DNA of 64,000 nt from Calliopsis andreniformis (Eukaryota > Arthropoda > Insecta > Hymenoptera > Andrenidae): NCBI RefSeq assembly GCF_051401765.1, contig NW_027480422.1, positions 24,322,001 through 24,386,000 on the forward strand, in the 5' to 3' direction. Both the position numbers and the translations under genes were made by a program. Below, one piece after another: positions 11,733 through 25,049 of the stretch. Position 1 is the first letter of the stretch. The number at the start of each line of letters is the position of its first letter. The notes beneath the pieces are model-generated. The model worked only from the letters and a program-made list of their open reading frames with translations. It did not search any database and was not told where the DNA came from.

Positions 11733-13723
11733 TCTACGTGTCGGGCAACCTAGGCTTCACTCTAGGGCGTTGCTCCACCAGATCGAATAGTTAGGGCCTA
11801 AGAAGTCAACGCCAGAAGCATAGAATACAATAAAAATACAACAGTTTTTCCATCGTATAAGAGGAATAACTGCAACCAGTGTGAAGGTAATGGCCATTAC
11901 TACGTTCCGGGCAACCTAGGCTTCACTCTAGGGCGTTGCTCTACCAGATCGAATAGCTAGCGATATAGAAGTCATCGTCAGAGGCATAAAATACAATAAA
12001 AATACAATAGCTTTTGCATCGTATAAAATGAATAATTGCAATCAGTGTGAATGTAATGGTCATTTCTACGTTCCGCGTAACCTAGGCTTCACTCTAGGGC
12101 GTTGCACCACCATATCCAATTGCTAGCGACATAGAAGTCAACACCAGAAGCATAAAATACAATAAAAACACAACAGTTTTTCCAACGTATAAATGGAATA
12201 ATTGCAACCAGTGTGAAGCTAATGGTCATTTCTACGTTCCGGGCAACCTAGGCTTCCCTCTAGGGCGTTGGTCCACCAGATCGCATAGTTAGGGCCTATG
12301 AAGTCAATGCAAGAAGATAAAATACAAAATAAATTCAACAGTTTTTCCATCGTATAACACAAGTCATTGCAACAAGTGTGATGGTAATAGTCATTTCTAC
12401 GTTCCGGGCAACCTAGGCTTCACTCTAGGGCGTTGCTCCACCAGATCGAATAGTTAGGGCCTAAGAAGTCAACGCCAGAAGCATAGAATACAATAAAAAT
12501 ACAAGAGTTTTACCATCGTATAAGAGGAATAACTGCAACCAGTGTGAAGGTAATGGTCATTTCTACGTTCCGGACAATCTAGGCTTCACTCTAGGACCTT
12601 GCTCTACCAGATCGAATAGTTAGGTAGTAAGAAGTCATCGCCAGAAGCATAAAATACGATATATGTACAACAGTTTTTCCATCGTATAGAATGAATAATT
12701 GCCACCAGTGTGCAAGTAATGGTCATTTCTACGTTCCGAGCAACCTAGGTTTCGCTCTCTGGCGTTGCTCCACCAGATCGAATAGTTAGGGCCTTAGAAG
12801 TCAACGCCAGAAGCATAAAATACGATATATGTACAACAGTTTTTCCGTCGTATAGAATGAATAGTTGCAACCAGTGAGAAAGTAATGGTCATTTCTACGT
12901 TCCGAGCAACCTAGGTTTCGCTCTATGGCGTTGCTCCACCACATCGAAAAGTTAGGGCCTTAGAAGTCAATGCCAGAAGCATAAAATACAAGATAAATAC
13001 AACAGTTTTCTCATCGTATAACAGGAATAATTGCAACAAGCCTGAAGTTAATGGACATTTCTACGTTTCGGGTAAACTAGGCTTCACTCTACGGCGTTGC
13101 TCTACCAGATCGAATAGCTAGGGACTTAGCATTCAACGCCAGAAGAATAAAATACAACATAAGTATAACAGTTCCTCCATCGTATAAAATGTATAATTGC
13201 AAGCAGTGTGAAGGTAATGGTCATTTCTACGTTCCGGGCAACCTAGGCTTCACCCTAGAGCATTGCTCCAACAGATCGATTAGTTAGGGCCTAAGAAGTC
13301 AACGCCAGAAGCATAAAATACAATATAAATACAACAGCATTTCCATCGTATATAATGTATATTTGCAAACAGTGTGAAGGTAAACGTGATTTCTACGTTC
13401 CGGGCAACCTAGGCTTCACTCTAGGGCGTTGTTCCACCAGATCGATTAGTTGGGGCCTAAGAAGTCAACGCCAGAAGCATAAAATACGATATAAATACAA
13501 CAACTTTTCCATCGTATATAATGTATATTTGCAAACAGTGTGAAAGTAAAGGTCATTTCTACGTTCCGTGCAACCTAGGCTTAACTGTAGGGCGTCGCTC
13601 AACCAGATCGATTAGTTACGGCCTTAGAAGTCAACGCCCGAAGCATGAAATACAAAATAAATAGAACAGTTTTTCCATTGTATAAAACGAATAATTGCAA
13701 CCAGTGTGAAAGTTATGGTCATT
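11733..13723. repeat. 12-mer HOR (1,991 bp), unit 3 of long copy 1
   Basis: Third tandem unit. It ends at 13724, where TCTACGTTCCGGGCAACCTT replaces the next expected TCTACGTGTCGGGC. Variants GTTGGGGCC near 13449 and TTAGCATTC near 13127 distinguish it. The first is shared with the unit at 22186; the second is not. Confidence 0.92.
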
Positions 13724-14260
13724 TCTACGTTCCGGGCAACCTTGGCTTAACTCCAGGGCGTTGCTCCACCAGTTCGAATAGTTAGGGACTTTCAATACAA
13801 CGCTAGAAGCATAAAATACAATAAAAACGCAACAGTTTTTCCATTGTATAACAGGAATAACTGCAACCAGTGTGAAAGTACTGGTCATTTCTACGGTCCG
13901 GGTAACCTAGGCTTCTCTCTAGGGCGTTGCTCCACCAGATCGAAAAGTTAGGGCCTAAGAAGTCAACGCCGGAAGCATAAAATGCAATATAAATGCAACA
14001 GTGTTTCCCTTGTATAACAGGAATAATTGCAACCAGTGTGAAAGCTATGGTCATTTCTACGTTCCGGGCAACCTAGGTTTCACTCTAGGGCGTTGCTCCA
14101 CCACATCGCATAGTTAGGGCCTTAGAAGTCAAGGCCAGAAGCATAAAATACAACCCAAGTACAACAGTTTTACCATCGTATATACTGTATATTTGCAAAC
14201 AGTGTGAAAGTAAAGATCATTTCTACGTTCCGGGCAACCTAGGCTTCACTCTAGGGCGTT
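13724..14260. repeat. Standard monomers between the 12-mers and the cassette
   Basis: About three monomers: AATAAAAACGC, AATATAAATGC and AACCCAAGTAC types. They are copied at 24177-24713. No gene was seen; the two minus-strand reading frames of about 85 codons here are satellite read-through. Confidence 0.8.
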
Positions 14261-14592
14261 GGTCCACCAGATCCAATAGCTAGGGCCTAAGAAGTCAACG
14301 CCAGGAGCACCAAATACAAAATAAATACAACAGTTTTTCCATCGTATAAAACGAATAATTGCAACCTGTATGAAAGCTATGGTCATTTCTACGTTCCGGG
14401 CAACCTAGGCTTCACTCTAGGGCGTTGCTCAACCATATCGAATAGCAACGGCCCTAGAAGACAACGCCATAACTATAAAATACAATATAAATACAACAGT
14501 CTTTCCATCGTATAAAACGGATAATTGCAACCAGTCTGATAGTTATGGTCATTTCTACGTTCCGGGCAACCTAGGCTTCACACTAGGGCGTT
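14261..14592. repeat. Two-monomer cassette, copy 2
   Basis: Left monomer GGTCCACCAGATCCAATAGC with CCAGGAGCACCAAATAC; right monomer GCTCAACCATATCGAATAGC. This version ends GGGCAACCTAGGCTTCACAC rather than GGGCAAGCTAGGCTTCACCA, so the right end is a recombinant or variant form. Confidence 0.85.
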
Positions 14593-14596
14593 GTTC

Positions 14597-17116
14597 CACC
14601 AGATCCAATAGTTAGGGCCTAAGAAGTCAACGCCAGAAGCATAAAATACCATATAAATACAACAGCTTTTCCATCGTATATAATGTATATTTGCAAACAG
14701 TGTGAAAGTAAAGGTCATTTCTACGTTCCGGGCAACCTAGGCTTAACTGTAGGGCGTCGCTCCACCAGATCGAATAGTTAGGGCCTTAGAAGTTAAAGCC
14801 CGAAGCATGAAATACGAAATAAATAGAACAGTTTTTCCATTGTATAGAACGAATAATTGCAACCAGTGTAAAAGTTATGGTCATTTCTGCGTTCCGGGCA
14901 AGCTTGGCTTAACTCCAGGGCGTTGCTCCACAAGATCGAATAGTTAGGGCCTTAGAAGTCAATGCCCGAAGCATAAAACACATTAAAAATACAACAGTTT
15001 TTCCATCGTATAAAATGAATAATTGCAATCAGTGTAAAGGTAATGGTCATTTCTATGTTCCGGGCAACCTCGGCTTAACTCCAGGGCGTTGCTCCACCAG
15101 ATCGAATAGTTAGGGACTTTGAATACAACGCTAGAACCATAAAATACAATAAAAATGCACCAGTTTTTCCAATGTATAACAGGGATAACTGCAACCAGTG
15201 TGAAAGTACTGGTCATTTCTACGGTCCGGGTACCCTAGGCTTCACTCTAGGGCGTTGCTCCACCAGATCGAAAAGTTAGGGCCTAATAAGTCAACGCCAG
15301 AAGCATAAAATACAATATAAGTACAACAGTGTTTCCCTTGTATAACAGGAATAATTGCAACCAGAGTGAAATCTATGGTCATTTCTACGTTCCGGGCAAC
15401 CTAGGTCTCACTCTAGGGCGTTGCTCCACCACATCGAATAGTTAGGGCCTTAGAAGTCAAGGCCAGAAGCCTAAAATACAACCCAAGTACAACAGTTTTA
15501 CCATCGTATAAAATGAATAATCGCAAACAGTGTGAAGGTAATGGCCATTACTACGTCCCGGGCAACCTAGGCTTCACTCTAGGGCGTTGCTCCACCAGAC
15601 CGAACAGTCAGCGACTTGCGAGTCAACTCCCGAAGCATAAAATACAAAATAAATAGAACAGTTTTTCCATTGTATAGAACGAATAATTTCAACCAGTGTA
15701 AAAGTTATGGTCATTTCTACTATCCGGGCAACCTTGGCTTAACTCCAGGCTGTTGCTCCACCAGATCGAATAGTTAGGGACTTTGAATACAACGCCAGAG
15801 GCATAAAATACAATAAAAATGCAACAGTTTTTCCATTGTATAACAGGAATAACTGCAACCAGTGTGAAAGTACTGGTCATTTCTACGTTCCGTGTAGCCG
15901 AGGCTTCACTCCAGGGCGTTGCTCCACCAGATCGAATAGCTAGAGACTTAGAATTCAGCGCCAGAAGAATAAAATGCAACTTAAGTACAACAGCTTTACC
16001 ATCGCATAAAATGAATAATCGCAAACAGTGTGAAGGTAATGGTCACTTCTACGTTCCGGGCAACCTAGGCTTCACTCTAGGGCGTTGCTCTACCAGATCG
16101 AATAGTTAGGGCCTAAGAAGTCAACGCCAGAAGCATAAAATACAATATAAGTGCAACAGTTTTTCCATCGTATAAAACGAATACTTGCAACCAGTATGAA
16201 AGCTATGGTCATTTCTACGTTCCAGGCAACCTAGGCTTCACTCTAGGGCGTTGCTCCACCAGATCGAATAGTGAGGGCCTAAGAAGTCAACGACAGAAGC
16301 ATAAAATACAATATAAGTACAACAGTTTTTCCATCGTATAAAACGAGTAATTGCAACCAGTATGAAAGCTATGGTCATTTCTACGTTCCGGGCAACCTAG
16401 GCTTCACTCTAGGGCGTTGCTCAACCATATCGAATAGCTACGGCCCTAGAAGATAACGCCATAACTATAACATACAATATAAATACAACAGTCTTTCCAT
16501 CGTATAAAACGGATAATTGCAACCAGTCTGATAGTTATGGTCATTTCTACGTTCCGGGCAAGCTAGGCTTCACCACAGGGCGTTGCTCCAGCAGATCGAA
16601 TAGTTAGGGCCTAAGAAGTCAACGCCAGAAGCATAAAATACGATATATGTACAACACTTTTTCCATCGTATAGAATGAATAATTGCAACCAGTGTGCAAG
16701 TAATGGTCATTTCTACGTTCCGAGCAACCTAGGTTTCGCTCCATGGCGTTGATCCACCACATCGAATAGTTAGGGCCTTAGAAGTCAATGCCAGAAGCAT
16801 AAAATATAATATAAATACAACAGTTTTTTCATCGTATAACAGGAATAATTGCAACAAGCCTGAACGTAATGGTCATTTCTACGTTTCGGGTAACCTAGGC
16901 TTCACTCTAGGGCGTTGCTCCACCAGATCGAATAGCTATGGACTTAGAATTCAACGCCAGAAGAATAAAATACAACATAAGTATAACAGTTCTTCCATTG
17001 TATAAAATGTATAATTGCAAGCAGTGTGAAGGTAATGGTCATTTCTACGTTCCGGGTAACCTAGGCTTCACTCTAGAGCATTGCTCCACCAGATCGAATA
17101 GTTAGGGCCTAAGAAG
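14597..17116. repeat. 15-monomer block, second copy
   Basis: Matches 1-2520 at offset 14,596 and 25050-27569 at offset 10,453. It shares TTCCAATGTAT near 15169 with the third copy but not the first. It lies inside the 10,453-bp unit, so its third copy arose with that duplication. Confidence 0.9.
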
Positions 17117-17626
17117 TCAACGCCAGAAGCATAAAATACAATATAAATACAACAGATTTTCCATCGTATATAATGTATATTTGCAAACAGTGTGAAAGTA
17201 AAGGTTATTTCTACGTTCCGGGCAACCTAGGCTTAACTTTAGGGCGTCGCTCCACCAGATCGAATAGTTAGGGCGTTAGAAGTCAACGCCCGAAGCATGA
17301 AATACAAAATAAATAGAACTGTTTTTCCATTGTATAGGACGAATAATTGCAACCAGTGTGAAAGTTATGGTCATTTCTACGTACCGGGCAACCTTGGCTT
17401 AACTCCAGTGCATTGCTCCACCAGATCGAATAGTTAGGGACTTTGAATACAACGCTAGAAGCACAAAATACAACATAAGTATAGCAGTCCTTCCATCGTA
17501 TAAAATGTATAATTGCAAGCACTGTGAAGGTAATGGTCATTTCTACGTTCCGGGCAACCTAGGCTTCACTCAAGAGCATTGCTCCACCAGATCGAATAGT
17601 TAGGGCCTAAGAAGACAACGCCAGAT
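17117..17626. repeat. Right-end monomers of the 10,453-bp unit
   Basis: Three monomers up to the junction with copy 2. They include AAAATAAATAG and AACATAAGTATAG types and a diverged CACTGTGAAGG near 17520. Copied at 27570-28079. The junction is inside CGCCAGATGCATAAAATAC. Confidence 0.8.
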
Positions 17627-18203
17627 GCATAAAATACAATAAAAATACAACAGTTTTTTCATCGTATAACAGGAATAATTGCAACCAGTGTGAAGGTAAT
17701 GGTCATTTCTACGTTCCGGGCAACCTAGGCTTCACACTAGGGCTTTAGTCCACCAGATCGAATAGCTAGCGACATAGAAGTCAACGCCACAACATTAAAA
17801 TACAATAAAAATACAACAGTTATCCAACGTATAACTGGAATAATTGCAACCAGTGTGAAGGTAATGGTCATTTCTACGTTCCGGGCAACCTAGGCTACAC
17901 TCTAGGGCTTTAGTCCACCAGATCGAATAGCTGGCGATATAGAAGTGAACGCCACAACATTAAAATACAATAAAAATACAACAGTTTTCCAACGTATAAC
18001 TGGAATAATTGCAACCAGTGTGAAAGTAATGGTCATTTCTGCGTTCCGGGCAACCTAGGCTTTACTCTAGGGCGTTGCTCCACCAGATCGAATAGCTAGG
18101 GACTTTGAATTCATCGCCAGACGCATAAAATACAATAAAAATACAACAGTTTTTTCATCGTATAACACAAGTCATTGCAACAAGTGTGATGGTAAAGGTC
18201 ATT

Positions 18204-20194
18204 TCTACGTGTCGGGCAACCTAGGCTTCACTCTAGGGCGTTGCTCCACCAGATCGAATAGTTAGGGCCTAAGAAGTCAACGCCAGAAGCATAGAATACA
18301 ATAAAAATACAACAGTTCTTCCATCGTATAAGAGGAATAACTGCAACCAGTGTGAAGGTAATGGCCATTACTACGTTCCGGGCAACCTAGGCTTCACTCT
18401 AGGGCGTTGCTCTACCAGATCGAATAGCTAGCGATATAGAAGTCATCGTCAGAGGCATAAAATACAATAAAAATACAATAGCTTTTGCATCGTATAAAAT
18501 GAATAATTGCAATCAGTGTGAATGTAATGGTCATTTCTACGTTCCGCGTAGCCTAGGCTTCACTCTAGGGCGTTGCACCACCATATCCAATTGCTAGCGA
18601 CATAGAAGTCAACACCAGAAGCATAAAATACAATAAAAACACAACAGTTTTTCCAACGTATAAATGGAATAATTGCAACCAGTGTGAAGCTAATGGTCAT
18701 TTCTACGTTCCGGGCAACCTAGGCTTCCCTCTAGGGCGTTGGTCCACCAGATCGCATAGTTAGGGCCTATGAAGTCAATGCAAGAAGATAAAATACAAAA
18801 TAAATTCAACAGTTTTTCCATCGTATAACACAAGTCATTGCAACAAGTGTGATGGTAATAGTCATTTCTACGTTCCGGGCAACCTAGGCTTCACTCTAGG
18901 GCGTTGCTCCACCAGATCGAATAGTTAGGGCCTAAGAAGTCAACGCCAGAAGCATAGAATACAATAAAAATACAAGAGTTTTACCATCGTATAAGAGGAA
19001 TAACTGCAACCAGTGTGAAGGTAATGGTCATTTCTACGTTCCGGACAATCTAGGCTTCACTCTAGGACCTTGCTCTACCAGATCGAATAGTTAGGTAGTA
19101 AGAAGTCATCGCCAGAAGCATAAAATACGATATATGTACAACAGTTTTTCCATCGTATAGAATGAATAATTGCCACCAGTGTGCAAGTAATGGTCATTTC
19201 TACGTTCCGAGCAACCTAGGTTTCGCTCTCTGGCGTTGCTCCACCAGATCGAATAGTTAGGGCCTTAGAAGTCAACGCCAGAAGCATAAAATACGATATA
19301 TGTACAACAGTTTTTCCGTCGTATAGAATGAATAGTTGCAACCAGTGAGAAAGTAATGGTCATTTCTACGTTCCGAGCAACCTAGGTTTCGCTCTATGGC
19401 GTTGCTCCACCACATCGAAAAGTTAGGGCCTTAGAAGTCAATGCCAGAAGCATAAAATACAAGATAAATACAACAGTTTTCTCATCGTATAACAGGAATA
19501 ATTGCAACAAGCCTGAAGTTAATGGACATTTCTACGTTTCGGGTAAACTAGGCTTCACTCTACGGCGTTGCTCTACCAGATCGAATAGCTAGGGACTTAG
19601 AATTCAACGCCAGAAGAATAAAATACAACATAAGTATAACAGTTCCTCCATCGTATAAAATGTATAATTGCAAGCAGTGTGAAGGTAATGGTCATTTCTA
19701 CGTTCCGGGCAACCTAGGCTTCACCCTAGAGCATTGCTCCAACAGATCGATTAGTTAGGGCCTAAGAAGTCAACGCCAGAAGCATAAAATACAATATAAA
19801 TACAACAGCATTTCCATCGTATATAATGTATATTTGCAAACAGTGTGAAGGTAAACGTGATTTCTACGTTCCGGGCAACCTAGGCTTCACTCTAGGGCGT
19901 TGTTCCACCAGATCGATTAGTTAGGGCCTAAGAAGTCAACGCCAGAAGCATAAAATACGATATAAATACAACAACTTTTCCATCGTATATAATGTATATT
20001 TGCAAACAGTGTGAAAGTAAAGGTCATTTCTACGTTCCGTGCAACCTAGGCTTAACTGTAGGGCGTCGCTCAACCAGATCGATTAGTTAGGGCCTTAGAA
20101 GTCAACGCCCGAAGCATGAAATACAAAATAAATAGAACAGTTTTTCCATTGTATAAAACGAATAATTGCAACCAGTGTGAAAGTTATGGTCATT
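18204..20194. repeat. 12-mer HOR (1,991 bp), unit 1 of long copy 2
   Basis: Starts with TCTACGTGTCGGGC at 18204, exactly 10,453 bp after 7751. It keeps the private CCGCGTAGCC near 18545 and adds ACAGTTCTTCC near 18313, where unit 1 of copy 1 has ACAGTTTTTCC. Confidence 0.92.
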
Positions 20195-22185
20195 TCTACG
20201 TGTCGGGCAACCTAGGCTTCACTCTAGGGCGTTGCTCCACCAGATCGAATAGTTAGGGCCTAAGAAGTCAACGCCAGAAGCATAGAATACAATAAAAATA
20301 CAACAGTTTTTCCATCGTATAAGAGGAATAACTGCAACCAGTGTGAAGGTAATGGCCATTACTACGTTCCGGGCAACCTAGGCTTCACTCTAGGGCGTTG
20401 CTCTACCAGATCGAATAGCTAGCGATATAGAAGTCATCGTCAGAGGCATAAAATACAATAAAAATACAATAGCTTTTGCATCGTATGAAATGAATAATTG
20501 CAATCAGTGTGAATGTAATGGTCATTTCTACGTTCCGCGTAACCTAGGCTTCACTCTAGGGCGTTGCACCACCATATCCAATTGCTAGCGACATAGAAGT
20601 CGACACCAGAAGCATAAAATACAATAAAAACACAACAGTTTTTCCAACGTATAAATGGAATAATTGCAACCAGTGTGAAGCTAATGGTCATTTCTACGTT
20701 CCGGGCAACCTAGGCTTCCCTCTAGGGCGTTGGTCCACCAGATCGCATAGTTAGGGCCTATGAAGTCAATGCAAGAAGATAAAATACAAAATAAATTCAA
20801 CAGTTTTTCCATCGTATAACACAAGTCATTGCAACAAGTGTGATGGTAATAGTCATTTCTACGTTCCGGGCAACCTAGGCTTCACTCTAGGGCGTTGCTC
20901 CACCAGATCGAATAGTTAGGGCCTAAGAAGTCAACGCCAGAAGCATAGAATACAATAAAAATACAAGAGTTTTACCATCGTATAAGAGGAATAACTGCAA
21001 CCAGTGTGAAGGTAATGGTCATTTCTACGTTCCGGACAATCTAGGCTTCACTCTAGGACCTTGCTCTACCAGATCGAATAGTTAGGTAGTGAGAAGTCAT
21101 CGCCAGAAGCATAAAATACGATATATGTACAACAGTTTTTCCATCGTATAGAATGAATAATTGCCACCAGTGTGCAAGTAATGGTCATTTCTACGTTCCG
21201 AGCAACCTAGGTTTCGCTCTCTGGCGTTGCTCCACCAGATCGAATAGTTAGGGCCTTAGAAGTCAACGCCAGAAGCATAAAATACGATATATGTACAACA
21301 GTTTTTCCGTCGTATAGAATGAATAGTTGCAACCAGTGAGAAAGTAATGGTCATTTCTACGTTCCGAGCAACCTAGGTTTCGCTCTATGGCGTTGCTCCA
21401 CCACATCGAAAAGTTAGGGCCTTAGAAGTCAATGCCAGAAGCATAAAATACAAGATAAATACAACAGTTTTCTCATCGTATAACAGGAATAATTGCAACA
21501 AGCCTGAAGTTAATGGACATTTCTACGTTTCGGGTAAACTAGGCTTCACTCTACGGCGTTGCTCTACCAGATCGAATAGCTAGGGACTTAGAATTCAACG
21601 CCAGAAGAATAAAATACAACATAAGTATAACAGTTCCTCCATCGTATAAAATGTATAATTGCAAGCAGTGTGAAGGTAATGGTCATTTCTACGTTCCGGG
21701 CAACCTAGGCTTCACCCTAGAGCATTGCTCCAACAGATCGATTAGTTAGGGCCTAAGAAGTCAACGCCAGAAGCATAAAATACAATATAAATACAACAGC
21801 ATTTCCATCGTATATAATGTATATTTGCAAACAGTGTGAAGGTAAACGTGATTTCTACGTTCCGGGCAACCTAGGCTTCACTCTAGGGCGTTGTTCCACC
21901 AGATCGATTAGTTAGGGCCTAAGAAGTCAACGCCAGAAGCATAAAATACGATATAAATACAACAACTTTTCCATCGTATATAATGTATATTTGCAAACAG
22001 TGTGAAAGTAAAGGTCATTTCTACGTTCCGTGCAACCTAGGCTTAACTGTAGGGCGTCGCTCAACCAGATCGATTAGTTAGGGCCTTAGAAGTCAACGCC
22101 CGAAGCATGAAATACAAAATAAATAGAACAGTTTTTCCATTGTATAAAACGAATAATTGCAACCAGTGTGAAAGTTATGGTCATT
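20195..22185. repeat. 12-mer HOR (1,991 bp), unit 2 of long copy 2
   Basis: Carries the unit-2 private variants CGTATGAAATG near 20482 and AAGTCGACACC near 20597. It also has its own TAGTGAGAAG near 21087, where the other units read TAGTAAGAAG. Confidence 0.92.
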
Positions 22186-24176
22186 TCTACGTGTCGGGCA
22201 ACCTAGGCTTCACTCTAGGGCGTTGCTCCACCAGATCGAATAGTTAGGGCCTAAGAAGTCAACGCCAGAAGCATAGAATACAATAAAAATACAACAGTTT
22301 TTCCATCGTATAAGAGGAATAACTGCAACCAGTGTGAAGGTAATGGCCATTACTACGTTCCGGGCAACCTAGGCTTCACTCTAGGGCGTTGCTCTACCAG
22401 ATCGAATAGCTAGCGATATAGAAGTCATCGTCAGAGGCATAAAATACAATAAAAATACAATAGCTTTTGCATCGTATAAAATGAATAATTGCAATCAGTG
22501 TGAATGTAATGGTCATTTCTACGTTCCGCGTAACCTAGGCTTCACTCTAGGGCGTTGCACCACCATATCCAATTGCTAGCGACATAGAAGTCAACACCAG
22601 AAGCATAAAATACAATAAAAACACAACAGTTTTTCCAACGTATAAATGGAATAATTGCAACCAGTGTGAAGCTAATGGTCATTTCTACGTTCCGGGCAAC
22701 CTAGGCTTCCCTCTAGGGCGTTGGTCCACCAGATCGCATAGTTAGGGCCTATGAAGTCAATGCAAGAAGATAAAATACAAAATAAATTCAACAGTTTTTC
22801 CATCGTATAACACAAGTCATTGCAACAAGTGTGATGGTAATAGTCATTTCTACGTTCCGGGCAACCTAGGCTTCACTCTAGGGCGTTGCTCCACCAGATC
22901 GAATAGTTAGGGCCTAAGAAGTCAACGCCAGAAGCATAGAATACAATAAAAATACAAGAGTTTTACCATCGTATAAGAGGAATAACTGCAACCAGTGTGA
23001 AGGTAATGGTCATTTCTACGTTCCGGACAATCTAGGCTTCACTCTAGGACCTTGCTCTACCAGATCGAATAGTTAGGTAGTAAGAAGTCATCGCCAGAAG
23101 CATAAAATACGATATATGTACAACAGTTTTTCCATCGTATAGAATGAATAATTGCCACCAGTGTGCAAGTAATGGTCATTTCTACGTTCCGAGCAACCTA
23201 GGTTTCGCTCTCTGGCGTTGCTCCACCAGATCGAATAGTTAGGGCCTTAGAAGTCAACGCCAGAAGCATAAAATACGATATATGTACAACAGTTTTTCCG
23301 TCGTATAGAATGAATAGTTGCAACCAGTGAGAAAGTAATGGTCATTTCTACGTTCCGAGCAACCTAGGTTTCGCTCTATGGCGTTGCTCCACCACATCGA
23401 AAAGTTAGGGCCTTAGAAGTCAATGCCAGAAGCATAAAATACAAGATAAATACAACAGTTTTCTCATCGTATAACAGGAATAATTGCAACAAGCCTGAAG
23501 TTAATGGACATTTCTACGTTTCGGGTAAACTAGGCTTCACTCTACGGCGTTGCTCTACCAGATCGAATAGCTAGGGACTTAGAATTCAACGCCAGAAGAA
23601 TAAAATACAACATAAGTATAACAGTTCCTCCATCGTATAAAATGTATAATTGCAAGCAGTGTGAAGGTAATGGTCATTTCTACGTTCCGGGCAACCTAGG
23701 CTTCACCCTAGAGCATTGCTCCAACAGATCGATTAGTTAGGGCCTAAGAAGTCAACGCCAGAAGCATAAAATACAATATAAATACAACAGCATTTCCATC
23801 GTATATAATGTATATTTGCAAACAGTGTGAAGGTAAACGTGATTTCTACGTTCCGGGCAACCTAGGCTTCACTCTAGGGCGTTGTTCCACCAGATCGATT
23901 AGTTGGGGCCTAAGAAGTCAACGCCAGAAGCATAAAATACGATATAAATACAACAACTTTTCCATCGTATATAATGTATATTTGCAAACAGTGTGAAAGT
24001 AAAGGTCATTTCTACGTTCCGTGCAACCTAGGCTTAACTGTAGGGCGTCGCTCAACCAGATCGATTAGTTAGGGCCTTAGAAGTCAACGCCCGAAGCATG
24101 AAATACAAAATAAATAGAACAGTTTTTCCATTGTATAAAACGAATAATTGCAACCAGTGTGAAAGTTATGGTCATT
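22186..24176. repeat. 12-mer HOR (1,991 bp), unit 3 of long copy 2
   Basis: Third tandem unit. It shares GTTGGGGCC near 23902 with unit 3 of copy 1. The next expected TCTACGTGTCGGGC is replaced at 24177 by TCTACGTTCCGGGC, as in copy 1. Confidence 0.92.
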
Positions 24177-24713
24177 TCTACGTTCCGGGCAACCTTGGCT
24201 TAACTCCAGGGCGTTGCTCCACCAGTTCGAATAGTTAGGGACTTTCAATACAACGCTAGAAGCATAAAATACAATAAAAACGCAACAGTTTTTCCATTGT
24301 ATAACAGGAATAACTGCAACCAGTGTGAAAGTACTGGTCATTTCTACGGTCCGGGTAACCTAGGCTTCTCTCTAGGGCGTTGCTCCACCAGATCGAAAAG
24401 TTAGGGCCTAAGAAGTCAACGCCGGAAGCATAAAATGCAATATAAATGCAACAGTGTTTCCCTTGTATAACAGGAATAATTGCAACCAGTGTGAAAGCTA
24501 TGGTCATTTCTACGTTCCGGGCAACCTAGGTTTCACTCTAGGGCGTTGCTCCACCACATCGCATAGTTAGGGCCTTAGAAGTCAAGGCCAGAAGCATAAA
24601 ATACAACCCAAGTACAACAGTTTTACCATCGTATATACTGTATATTTGCAAACAGTGTGAAAGTAAAGATCATTTCTACGTTCCGGGCAACCTAGGCTTC
24701 ACTCTAGGGCGTT

Positions 24714-25045
24714 GGTCCACCAGATCCAATAGCTAGGGCCTAAGAAGTCAACGCCAGGAGCACCAAATACAAAATAAATACAACAGTTTTTCCATCGTAT
24801 AAAACGAATAATTGCAACCTGTATGAAAGCTATGGTCATTTCTACGTTCCGGGCAACCTAGGCTTCACTCTAGGGCGTTGCTCAACCATATCGAATAGCA
24901 ACGGCCCTAGAAGACAACGCCATAACTATAAAATACAATATAAATACAACAGTCTTTCCATCGTATAAAACGGATAATTGCAACCAGTCTGATAGTTATG
25001 GTCATTTCTACGTTCCGGGCAACCTAGGCTTCACACTAGGGCGTT
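24714..25045. repeat. Two-monomer cassette, copy 3
   Basis: Copy of 14261-14592 at offset 10,453, with the same variant right end (GGCTTCACACTAGGG). Confidence 0.85.
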
Positions 25046-25049
25046 GTTC

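Larger units (their letters stand above)
7174..17626. repeat. 10,453-bp HOR (63 monomers), copy 1
   Basis: From 7174 the sequence matches 17627 onward at a constant 10,453-bp offset, checked at 7191/17644, 7751/18204, 14261/24714 and 17239/27692. The left edge is set by c at 7173 against t at 17626. Seven single-base differences from copy 2 were found by eye: 7865, 10638, 10781, 10812, 13130, 13619 and 17239. No gene is contained. It comprises short-subfamily monomers, three 12-mers and a 23-monomer tail. Confidence 0.93.
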
